Assembly (NCBI RefSeq): GCF_000296445.1
Contig: NZ_JH815199.1
Span: 124,001-188,000, forward strand
Direction: 5' to 3'
DNA: 64,000 nucleotides
DNA from: Slackia piriformis YIT 12062
Lineage (GTDB): Bacteria; Actinomycetota; Coriobacteriia; Coriobacteriales; Eggerthellaceae
Both the position numbers and the translations under genes were made by a program. Below, one piece after another: positions 15,561 through 23,698 of this stretch (its first letter is position 1; each line of letters begins with the position of its first letter). The notes under the pieces were generated by a model. The model ran no database searches. It had not been told where the DNA came from and was given only the letters and a program-made list of their open reading frames with translations.

Positions 15561-16989
15561 TCATTGCTCGAAATGCTCGACGATATCGAGCAGTTCTTGG
15601 CGTCCTTGGGTGATGCCGATTTTCTTATAGATATGCTTTACATGGGTGGCCACGGTGCTTTTCGCCAGGAAGAGTTCGTCGCATATGAAAGGCACCGACC
15701 GACCCTTTATGAGCAGATTGAGCACGTCTTGCTCGCGAGGGGAAAGTCCGTATTGCTTGGCGAATTTTCGGATATTGAAAGCGTTTTCCTGATATTGGCT
15801 TTCATGCAGGTCCGTGCCACCCATGGCGCTTGTCTCGTTGGCCATTTTTGCTGCGTCGATGAGCCGCCATTCAGACGCTAAAAGGACGAACATTCCGATG
15901 AGGCTCAGAATTCCTACGTAGCTCACATTTTGCGAATAAAGAAGCTTTGTTCCTTGTGCGACGATTTCTCCGAAAAGTATGCCGCCTGTCAGGACGAGAA
16001 AACCGCGTGCATATGTTTCGATAGGCGACGTACTGAGCTTTTGCGTCATATTGCCCAGAACAATGGCGAAAAACACCATGAGGCAACCGAAGCCCGTGAA
16101 GGCGCAGGCAAGGCAGAGGATGCTTGCTTTCCCAGTGGCGAAGGGGAAGAAAAGAAAAGCCAAAGTCATGCATGCGACGCTTGGTTTGTGCGCCAAGGCG
16201 GGGCTTTCCGGTCGGGCTCTTTTTACGAGATAAACTGATAGCGCGATTTCAAGGACAAAGAAGGCGCCTATACAGGCGCGTCCCGTTACGTTTTCGGTCA
16301 TCCATTGAGAATCGTTTTCCAAGACCATATGTCCGCATAGGGCGAGAAGTATTCCGGCCGCTGCAGCCGAGGCAACCAGGCGAAGGTCGAAGAATCCTTT
16401 ATGCCAAGGAACTGTTCCAGTTCCATGGTCGTCCGATTTGTCGAGCGCTATAAAGGCAGCCAAGAGAAATTGGGGAGAGGGCAATTCCGACGAAAAGATC
16501 GAAAGGTTGCCGGATGAATGCTATCGCCATGAAAAGAAGGCAACCGACGATGCTTCCCGACGCGGCGGCGGCAATGCGTTTTCGAAGAGGAAGATCGGAG
16601 AGCGGCTGCGACCACGCAAGGGCGATTGACGCTGTCGAAAAGCCTATGAGGGCGGCCGAGGTGTATTGGGCGGCAGTCGTTTCGACAAAGGAATGAACGA
16701 GCGCGCCGACAATGCTTGCCGCAGAAGAGGCTAGCGCTCCCGTGCTTCCGGTGAGGTTTCCGAGAATAAGAGGCATTTTCTTTTCGATAAGTATGGCGAC
16801 GGCGAATGTGCAAAAACACGAAACGAGGACGGTGCTTCTCCATGGAATGGGGTGCGAAAGCGATATTGATGAGGTTGTGAATACGGGTGATGCGGCTAGG
16901 AGAAGTATCCAGCAAACTGCCGTTCCTGTTCCTAGCATGACAAGAGGATTGCAAATATCTTTGAGATTTTCTATCCATTCCGAGATCAA
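15561..16989 (-). pseudogene. membrane LuxR-family regulator, frameshifted
   Basis: Two overlapping leftward frames together make one protein of about 475 residues. The first half (start ATG at 16989) is purely membrane helices. The second half (15561-16484) continues with helices and ends in a LuxR DNA-binding domain (LSPREQDVLNLL, then STVATHVKHIYKKIG). The frames join if one base is added to the G-run at 16472-16475 (C-run on the coding strand), giving continuous GIALSPQFLLAAFIAL. This architecture is common in Eggerthellaceae, where such genes sit beside respiratory reductases. Here it diverges from the flavoprotein at 17218. It may be intact in the living strain if the missing base is a sequencing error. 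Confidence 0.85.
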
Positions 16990-17217
16990 GGCATCCTCCA
17001 GGTCGATTTATCAGGGGAAATGCGGACATCATCCATATTCGATGATGTTGTTTTCGGCGAATACCCGCTTTGAGCCGATTGTTCGTCTTGCTTTCCGCTT
17101 GCAAACTAAAAGCATCGACTGCGGACTTCGGGCTGTCAAGTGAGGTTATGCAACTAGTGCGGTTCGTTCTCTCTTCGGCCGTTGCCCGCGCATTAAGGAG
17201 GGGCGAAAGGAGCCATT

Positions 17218-18882
17218 GTGAAAAACGTAAGTAGAAGGGGATTTTTGGGAGTCGGGGCGGCGTCTGCGGCTGCGTTTGCAGGTATGGGCTTGGCCGGTTG
17301 CGCGCCGAAGCAGGCCGAACGGGTGCCCTCAACCGACGGCGGCGCTTGGAGCTGGGAGACGGCTCCCGAAGCGATTGCGGATATCGCATCTGTCGAAGAG
17401 GCTGACGTGGTCGTTATCGGCGCAGGCATGGCGGGCATGTCGGCGGCGTGCTCTGCGGCTGAAAAGGGCGCCAAGGTAGTTCTTCTGGAAAAGACGGGCG
17501 CTGCGCAGTTCAGGGGAATCGACTATGGGGCCATTGGCGGTTCGCTTCAGCTTGAGGCTGGTATCGACCTGCGCGATCGCAAGGAAGACGTTCTTCAGGA
17601 AGTATTGCGATGGGGCGACCATCGTGGTGATTACCGCGTTGTGAAAGCATGGGTGGACAATTCGGCCGAAGCTCTTGATTGGGCGGGCGGCGTCCTTGCT
17701 TCCCATGGCGTTGAAATTGCTCTCATGCCGATTGAGATGCAAGTGATACCTGATGCTTGGTACGAGCATTTTGCTACGGACGCTTTTCAAATCGTCCCTA
17801 CGGAAGAGCTGATTGCTGAGGGGTCGGAAGCTGGCTACGAGCCGCCGTTTGCGATTGGCTGGGCCAAAGCGTTTACGGCCTACGCGAGCGAACTTGGGGT
17901 CGATGCGCGCTTCAACTGCGAGGTGAAGCAGCTTGTGAAATCCGAAGAAGGGGCTGTGACTGGAGTCGTCTATAGCGGTGAGACGGGGTTCATTCAGGTG
18001 AATGCCGAAAGCGTTGTGCTCGCTACGGGCGGTTACGGCGCCGACGAGGAGATGCTCGATGCTTTCGTGCCTCACCATGCCGAAGACATTCATAACATCA
18101 CGACCCCCGCACACAATACCGGCGACGGCATTCGCATGGGCGCATGGGCGGGCGGTGCCATAGATCCGGCGCCTCATTGCCCGATGTATTTCGACGAGGG
18201 CGTCGAAGGCCTTGAGCACATGCCCTCCATTCCTCTGACAAGGCAGCCTTGGTTGTATCTCAACGACATGGGCGAGCGTTTTTGTAACGAGGACATGCCG
18301 TATGCCTATGTGTGCCGTGCTCACAATGCTCAGCCGCGTCATATGAAGTGGGTCGTATGGGATTCCAAATGGGAGGTTGAAGGACCGGCGATGGGAATGG
18401 TGGTGTGCAAAGACTTTCGCTCACCCCTTCATGACCCTGAGCAGATTCAGCAGTTCATCGATGAAGGAAAAATTCTTTCGGCCAATACCATCGACGAGCT
18501 TCTTGCGAAAATGGACGGTCTAAACGTGGAGAGGGCGAAAGAGACCATCGCTCATTACAACGAACTGTGCGAAGCGGGCGACGATACCGATTTCGGCAAG
18601 CGCAAGCAGTGCCTGAACACCATTTCCGAGCTGCCTTTCTACGGCGTTCACGCCGGCACAACGCTGCTTGTGACTATGGGAGGTCTGCAAATCAACGACA
18701 GCCAGCAGGTAATCGATGGTAGCGGCATGCCCATCGAGGGACTTTGGGCCGCAGGTAACTGCTCGGGCAGCTTCTTCTTCGGCGACTATCCGATAACCAT
18801 TTCAGGCGCGAGCCATGGTCGCGCCTGCACGGGCGGGCGTCGCGCAGGACAGTTCGCGGCAGACAGGGCCATGGGCGTCTAG
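17218..18882 (+). CDS. Tat-exported FAD-dependent reductase (fumarate-reductase-like flavoprotein)
   Basis: The product has 554 residues. The N-terminus has a twin-arginine motif (SRRGFLGVG) and a lipobox-like LAGC (Cys near residue 23), so it is likely exported and possibly lipid-anchored. ADVVVIGAGMAGMSAA (about 62-77) is the FAD dinucleotide-binding motif. HNTGDGIRMGAWAGG and GLWAAGNCSG near the C-terminus match the FAD_binding_2/fumarate reductase flavoprotein family. No FMN-binding or haem domain is attached. In this lineage such enzymes use varied organic electron acceptors; the substrate cannot be inferred. The GTG start has AAAGGAG 5 bp upstream. It diverges from the frameshifted LuxR gene, its probable regulator. 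Confidence 0.88.
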   Translation: MKNVSRRGFLGVGAASAAAFAGMGLAGCAPKQAERVPSTDGGAWSWETAPEAIADIASVEEADVVVIGAGMAGMSAACSAAEKGAKVVLLEKTGAAQFRGIDYGAIGGSLQLEAGIDLRDRKEDVLQEVLRWGDHRGDYRVVKAWVDNSAEALDWAGGVLASHGVEIALMPIEMQVIPDAWYEHFATDAFQIVPTEELIAEGSEAGYEPPFAIGWAKAFTAYASELGVDARFNCEVKQLVKSEEGAVTGVVYSGETGFIQVNAESVVLATGGYGADEEMLDAFVPHHAEDIHNITTPAHNTGDGIRMGAWAGGAIDPAPHCPMYFDEGVEGLEHMPSIPLTRQPWLYLNDMGERFCNEDMPYAYVCRAHNAQPRHMKWVVWDSKWEVEGPAMGMVVCKDFRSPLHDPEQIQQFIDEGKILSANTIDELLAKMDGLNVERAKETIAHYNELCEAGDDTDFGKRKQCLNTISELPFYGVHAGTTLLVTMGGLQINDSQQVIDGSGMPIEGLWAAGNCSGSFFFGDYPITISGASHGRACTGGRRAGQFAADRAMGV

Positions 18883-18915
18883 GAACTCGGCGCCGATTTC
18901 GAAATACCCCTCCGG

Positions 18916-18943
18916 GAAGGGCGGCATTGCCGCCCTTCTTTTA
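18916..18943 (+). terminator. intrinsic terminator
   Basis: The hairpin GAAGGGCGGCA / GCCGCCCTTC with TTTT ends the flavoprotein gene. Confidence 0.8.
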
Positions 18944-18973
18944 TAGGACGCGACCCTTGCTTCCTCAGTAGAC

Positions 18974-19046
18974 TTCCTTAGTTTTCTGGTAAAGTTCCCT
19001 AGTTGTCCGACCGATTTCTCTAGTTGGGGCGCAATTGTCCGCAGTT
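18974..19046. repeat. four 10-bp repeats at exact 21-bp spacing
   Basis: TTCCTTAGTT (18974), TTCCCTAGTT (18995), TTCTCTAGTT (19016) and GTCCGCAGTT (19037) are spaced 21 bp apart, two helical turns. They lie between two convergent genes, downstream of both, which is unusual for an operator array. Confidence 0.6.
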
Positions 19047-19205
19047 CGGGTTCTCTGATTGGCCGGCGAGGTATGGTGCCGGTGCGTTTTCTTTCGACGT
19101 GGGTGATTCGTGCTATACATTCTTTTGTGTATTACGGCGAATCCCGAGGCATGTTCTACGACACGCTTGACCTCGGCGGGTGCGAAAAGCCTGCATGCTG
19201 TTATT

Positions 19206-19247
19206 GAAAAGGAAAAGGGGCGGCCGATTTCGTGCCGACCGCCCCTT
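19206..19247 (-). terminator. intrinsic terminator of pgi
   Basis: Read on the minus strand, the stem AAGGGGCGG / CCGCCCCTT is followed by TTCCTTTT. Confidence 0.75.
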
Positions 19248-19287
19248 GAGCGTGCGTATGGTTGTGGCGCTATTCCTCGTGCGAACT

Positions 19288-21039
19288 CTACTCTGCTTCT
19301 TCGGCGGCTTTCTGCGCCGCCGCTTCCCGCTCGGCTTCAATGCGGTTGAGAACATGCATGATGGCGTCGCCCAGGGCGCGGATGGTTACGCCGGCGTTGT
19401 CGGGCAGGCAGAGGTGCATGCAGCGGCGACCGCGCTCGATGAGAATAGACAAATCGGCCGCAGCCTGCGCTTTGGCAAGGGCTCCCAGACTTTCCGCTTC
19501 AACATCGTGCAAAGGGATGTCCTTGAGTTCGTCGGCGGAGATAAGCAGGAAGACGCCGTTGTTCGGGCCGCCTTTTTGCAGCTGACCGGTCGAATGCAGG
19601 TAGCGCGGGCCGATTTCCAGGCACGATGCAACGCCAAGTTTGTCGGCAACGCCGTGGCGGATGGTCTCGAGCGCTTCGCGGCGACCTTCGCCGTCGAACG
19701 GTAAGAAAGCGTTCAGCGCGAAGTAATCGCCCGGCTTTACGGAAGAGAACAGCGTATAGAACGCATCCATGATATTGTCGGCCTTGACGCAAGGAGCCAT
19801 GGTGACTTCGGCCTGGCCCATATGGACCGTGCCAATGAAGGCCTCTTCGAAATCAGGCTCGGGCTCGCCTTCTTCGAGGATTTTAAGGGCGGCCGCCTTG
19901 GTGGACGCGACGTCGGGCTGGTCAAACGGGCACACTTTCATCAGGTAGCCGCACATGGCCGTTGCGTACTCCCACATGACGAAATGCCCCGCCAGCTCAA
20001 TGGCGCTTTCCACGCGATAGGAAAGGCGCGGGATGGAGTCGTTGAGGTATGCGAGGCTCAAATCGAAGTTCTTGCGCTCGTCCCAAAGGTCGGTCTTCGT
20101 GGAATAGGTGATGACGCAGCGATCCTTGGGGTCTTCGGCAAGAAGAAGCGAATCGATCTCAATGTTAGGAAGAATGCCGAGACCGTTTTTGCCGAGGCTT
20201 TCCGCGACGAGCTGCTCGATCCAAAGGCCCAAGACGCGACCGCGTTTCGGGGTGAAGAAGCAGAATTTATCGCGACCTGCGAGGTAGTTGTCGTACAAGA
20301 AAGATGCGAGAACGATGGCTGGGTTGTCCACAGCGTCTTCGCTGCAGGCCTGTTCGGCCTTTTTCGCCTGCTCGAGGAAATCATGCAGGTTGATGCCCAC
20401 GAGAGCCGCAGGAACAAGGCCGAAGACAGAAAGGGCGCTGAATCGACCGCCTACGGTCGGTTCGCCGGTAAAGCACGCCCGCCACCCTTCGTCCTGCGCG
20501 CGTTTTGCGAGATTGCTGCCGGGGTCGGAGATGGCAACAAGGTGGGATGCCACGTCTTCTGCTGGCATGCACTCTTCGAAATAAGAAAGAACAGCGTCAA
20601 GCACGCTGCGCATTTCGATGGTGCCGCCCGATTTGCTCGAAACAAGAACGAGAGTTTTGCTTAGATCGGTGCCTGCAAGAATGGTGCGCACACGCGCCGG
20701 AGACACGGAATCGAGCACCTTGAAATCAACTGCGTTGCGGTCGATTTTGTTGTATTTGGTGATGGTCATGGGGGCCTGCGTAGAACCGCCTTGGCCGATC
20801 AGAAGAACCGTCTTGATCCCATCTGCGATCGCCTTGTCTGCAAAGGCCTGAATTTCTTCGCATGGAAACGGAGGATTGCTCGCAAGGTCCGCCCAGCCCA
20901 TGAAGTGGGCAGCGCAATCGCACGCCGATTCCTCAAAGTCATAGAGCGTGTGGTCTTTGGCGTGGATGCGGCTTGCGGCCTTATCGCGCACCAAGGTTTT
21001 CGCCGCCGGGTAAAGCTTTTCGGTTTCGCTGGCGATCAT
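19288..21039 (-). CDS. pgi: glucose-6-phosphate isomerase
   Basis: A 583-residue cytoplasmic enzyme that interconverts glucose 6-phosphate and fructose 6-phosphate. The sugar-isomerase motifs are visible: LLIGQGGSTQAPMTI, then VLVSSKSGGTIEMRSVLDA (phosphate-binding SSKSGGT), GGRFSALSVFGLVPAAL, and a C-terminal block with GPRYLHSTGQLQKGGPNNGVF. The C-terminus ends in an Ala/Glu-rich helix. The frame stays open upstream to 21378, but the ATG at 21039 starts the conserved sequence and has a purine-rich AGAAAGAGA before it. Single gene with its own terminator. Confidence 0.93.
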   Translation of the reverse strand: MIASETEKLYPAAKTLVRDKAASRIHAKDHTLYDFEESACDCAAHFMGWADLASNPPFPCEEIQAFADKAIADGIKTVLLIGQGGSTQAPMTITKYNKIDRNAVDFKVLDSVSPARVRTILAGTDLSKTLVLVSSKSGGTIEMRSVLDAVLSYFEECMPAEDVASHLVAISDPGSNLAKRAQDEGWRACFTGEPTVGGRFSALSVFGLVPAALVGINLHDFLEQAKKAEQACSEDAVDNPAIVLASFLYDNYLAGRDKFCFFTPKRGRVLGLWIEQLVAESLGKNGLGILPNIEIDSLLLAEDPKDRCVITYSTKTDLWDERKNFDLSLAYLNDSIPRLSYRVESAIELAGHFVMWEYATAMCGYLMKVCPFDQPDVASTKAAALKILEEGEPEPDFEEAFIGTVHMGQAEVTMAPCVKADNIMDAFYTLFSSVKPGDYFALNAFLPFDGEGRREALETIRHGVADKLGVASCLEIGPRYLHSTGQLQKGGPNNGVFLLISADELKDIPLHDVEAESLGALAKAQAAADLSILIERGRRCMHLCLPDNAGVTIRALGDAIMHVLNRIEAEREAAAQKAAEEAE

Positions 21040-21247
21040 GGGCGTCTCTTTCTCGCGTTTATAATTCCATACAAGAAAATGGCGCACGATAAAGTGCGCC
21101 ACCGATATTTCTGCTGTTCGAGATATTGTAGCAAATGCCCGTTGCTGAACGCTACTTTTACGGCTCCTATATGGAGGGATGATGATGACGCCCTGAAGAG
21201 AGCGGTGCCTTTGCGTCAGCTGCGTTGCGGCAGGAAGCGTGATAGCG

Positions 21248-22273
21248 CTAGCAGATGCGGGGAAGCTGTTCTCCGACGAGCATATCCAGAATGCGCTTCG
21301 TGCCGAAGCCCGTTTCCAGATAAACCTTCGGCCCGCGGTCGGCGCGCGCTTCCTGGATTTCGCCGATGATAGCGGCATCCGTGCCGTAGGGAGCAGCTTT
21401 CATAGCCTCCAGGGCTGCATCTGCCTGGTCTGCTGGCACAACGCACACCATCTTGCCTTCGTTTGCTACCTGGAAAACGTCGTAGCCCAGCATGTCGCAC
21501 GCACCGCGCACTACGTCTTTGACGGGCGCATCGTCTTCGCGCACTACAATGTCGACGCCGCTTTGCTCAGCGAATTCGTTCAGTGTGGAGGCAAGGCCGC
21601 CGCGCGTGGGGTCGCGGAAGCAGCGCGTGTCGGGAGCGGCTTCGAGGACGGCGCCGATCAGACGGTTCAGAGGCGCGGCGTCGCTTTCGATGGGTGCGGA
21701 GAACGAAAGCCCCTCACGTTGGCTCATGATGGCTATGCCGTGGTCACCCAGCGTGCCGCTGACAAGGACTTTGTCTCCTGGCATGCACGATGCTCCCGAG
21801 AGGTTGCGGCCTTCGGGAATGAGACCGATGCCGGCGGTGTTGATATAGATGCCGTCACCGTGGCCGCGGTTAACCACCTTGGTGTCGCCCGTCACCACGT
21901 GCACGCCGGCCTCGGCCGCGGTTTCGGCGATAGTGGCGCAGATGCGGCGCAGGTCGTCCATGGGGAAGCCCTCTTCGAGCACCATGCCCACGGAGAGGTA
22001 CTTCACCTGAGCGCCGCTGGTGGCAACGTCGTTGACCGTGCCGCATACGGCCAAACGCCCGATGTTGCCGCCGGGGAAGAAGTGCGGCGTCACGACGAAG
22101 GTGTCGGTGGAAAAGGCAAGACGCTCGCCCGGCGTGGGAGCGGGCAGCACGGCGGCGTCATTGCCCTGCGCCAGCTCTTCGCTGCCGTATGAGGCCGCGA
22201 AGACATCGTCGATGATGCGTTTCATCATGGTTCCGCCGGATCCGTGTCCGAGCAAGACGGTTTCGTCGTTCAT
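21248..22273 (-). CDS. hypE: hydrogenase maturation protein HypE
   Basis: A 341-residue member of the PurM/AIR-synthase-like family. It starts with LLGHGSGGTMMKRII and ends with LPRIC; the C-terminal Cys is the residue that is carbamoylated by HypF and dehydrated to thiocyanate, the source of the cyanide ligands of [NiFe]-hydrogenase. The ATG at 22273 has AAGGAG upstream. It is last in the leftward nikR-hypF-hypC-hypD-hypE group. Confidence 0.95.
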   Translation of the reverse strand: MNDETVLLGHGSGGTMMKRIIDDVFAASYGSEELAQGNDAAVLPAPTPGERLAFSTDTFVVTPHFFPGGNIGRLAVCGTVNDVATSGAQVKYLSVGMVLEEGFPMDDLRRICATIAETAAEAGVHVVTGDTKVVNRGHGDGIYINTAGIGLIPEGRNLSGASCMPGDKVLVSGTLGDHGIAIMSQREGLSFSAPIESDAAPLNRLIGAVLEAAPDTRCFRDPTRGGLASTLNEFAEQSGVDIVVREDDAPVKDVVRGACDMLGYDVFQVANEGKMVCVVPADQADAALEAMKAAPYGTDAAIIGEIQEARADRGPKVYLETGFGTKRILDMLVGEQLPRIC

Positions 22274-22341
22274 GGAATGCTCCTTGTTTCTATCTTTTGC
22301 GCATGGCGGCCTGTAAAGGCGTTTGGTCGGTGCTCGAAGGA

Positions 22342-23421
22342 TCAGTAATATCGGAAATACGCCGCGCACGACCCTTCCGAGCTCACCATGCACGGACCCA
22401 CGGGGTTTTCGGGGCTGCACACGGTGCGGAACAGGGGGCATTCGTTCGGCGCCATGATGCCGCGCAGCACGTCTCCGCAGCGGCAGCCGCGTGGCTCGCG
22501 GGTTTCTTCGATTTCGGGTTCGAAGCGGCGCAATGCATCGAATTGCGCGTACTGTTCGCGGATGCGGTAGCCGCTGCCCTCAATCGGGCCCAGCCCGCGC
22601 CAGGTGGCGGTGCAGGTCTCGAACACGTCGTTGATCGCGGTCAAGGCTACGGGATTGCCTTCGGGCATGACGCCCCGTGCGTAGGCGTTCTCGATTTCCG
22701 CGCGCCCTTCGTGCAGTTGGCGCATGAGCATAGCGATGCCCTGTAGCACGTCGAGCGGCTCGAATCCCGTGACAACGCCGGGGATGCCGTATTTCTCGGC
22801 GAGGAATTGGTAGGGTTTCACGCCTATGATGGTGCTCACGTGACCAGGCAGGATGAGTGCGTCAACCTTGAGGTCGGGGTCTCCCATCAGCACGTCGAGC
22901 GCGCCGGGCATGTTCTTATGCGCGGCATAGACGCTGAAGTTTTCAAGACCCATGGCCGCCGCACGTTTGATGGCCATGGCCACGAGCGGAGTAGTGGTTT
23001 CAAAACCCACGCCCACGAATACCACGGGGCGATCGGGGTTTTCCTTGGCGATGGTAAGCGCGTCCAGCGGCGAATACACAATGCGCACGTCGCGGCCGTC
23101 GGCTTGTTCCTTCAACAGGGAAGACGTGCTTCCGGGGACACGCGTCATGTCGCCGAAGGTGGTCAGAATCACATCCGGAATGCGCGCGAGCGCAATGACG
23201 GCGTCGATATCGTGGTTGCTGGTGACGCAAACGGGGCATCCCGGTCCGCTCGCGAGGCGGCAGCCTTCGGGCATGAGGTCGCGAATGCCATTGCGTGCAA
23301 TGGCCACGGTGTGGGTGCCGCACACCTCCATGAGGGTTGCGTGTTCAGGCGCAAGGGCCTGGATGCTCTCGATGAGTCCGCGGGCGAGCACGGGGTCTTT
23401 AAAGCTGTTTTGGTCAATCAT
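22342..23421 (-). CDS. hypD: hydrogenase maturation protein HypD
   Basis: A 359-residue 4Fe-4S protein that, with HypC, assembles the Fe(CN)2CO unit. Signature motifs are present: MEVCGTHT (about 37-44), SGPGCPVCVTSN (about 67-78), VGVGFETTTPLVA, and a C-terminal Cys-rich segment (CRCGDVLRG, then CPLF). Its start lies 2 bp after the hypC stop, so translation is probably coupled. Confidence 0.95.
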   Translation of the reverse strand: MIDQNSFKDPVLARGLIESIQALAPEHATLMEVCGTHTVAIARNGIRDLMPEGCRLASGPGCPVCVTSNHDIDAVIALARIPDVILTTFGDMTRVPGSTSSLLKEQADGRDVRIVYSPLDALTIAKENPDRPVVFVGVGFETTTPLVAMAIKRAAAMGLENFSVYAAHKNMPGALDVLMGDPDLKVDALILPGHVSTIIGVKPYQFLAEKYGIPGVVTGFEPLDVLQGIAMLMRQLHEGRAEIENAYARGVMPEGNPVALTAINDVFETCTATWRGLGPIEGSGYRIREQYAQFDALRRFEPEIEETREPRGCRCGDVLRGIMAPNECPLFRTVCSPENPVGPCMVSSEGSCAAYFRYY

Positions 23422-23423
23422 GG

Positions 23424-23660
23424 CTATGCCGTTTCTACATCGGCAAGTTCGGGGAACTCGCGAATCAGGTCGAGCGTTTCCTGGGCATGCTCTTCAGACA
23501 CCACCTCGATGGCGAAGCCTGCATGAACCAGCACGTAGTCGCCCACCTGAGCCTGGGGGGTCAGATCGATCGACGCCTGGCGCGTGACGCCTAGGATGTC
23601 TACGGTGGCCAGGTTGTTTTCGTCAATGGATGCAATCTTTGCGGGAATTGCCAAACACAT
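23424..23660 (-). CDS. hypC: hydrogenase maturation chaperone HypC
   Basis: A 78-residue HypC/HupF protein with the invariant N-terminal MCLAIPAKI. Cys2 is exposed after Met removal and binds the Fe(CN)2CO precursor and the hydrogenase large subunit. DYVLVHAGFAIEVV is the usual second conserved block. It lies 38 bp after hypF and 2 bp before hypD. Confidence 0.95.
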   Translation of the reverse strand: MCLAIPAKIASIDENNLATVDILGVTRQASIDLTPQAQVGDYVLVHAGFAIEVVSEEHAQETLDLIREFPELADVETA

Positions 23661-23698
23661 GGCGTGTCCTTTCTTGGAAGGGGCTTGCAGGGCGGTGC

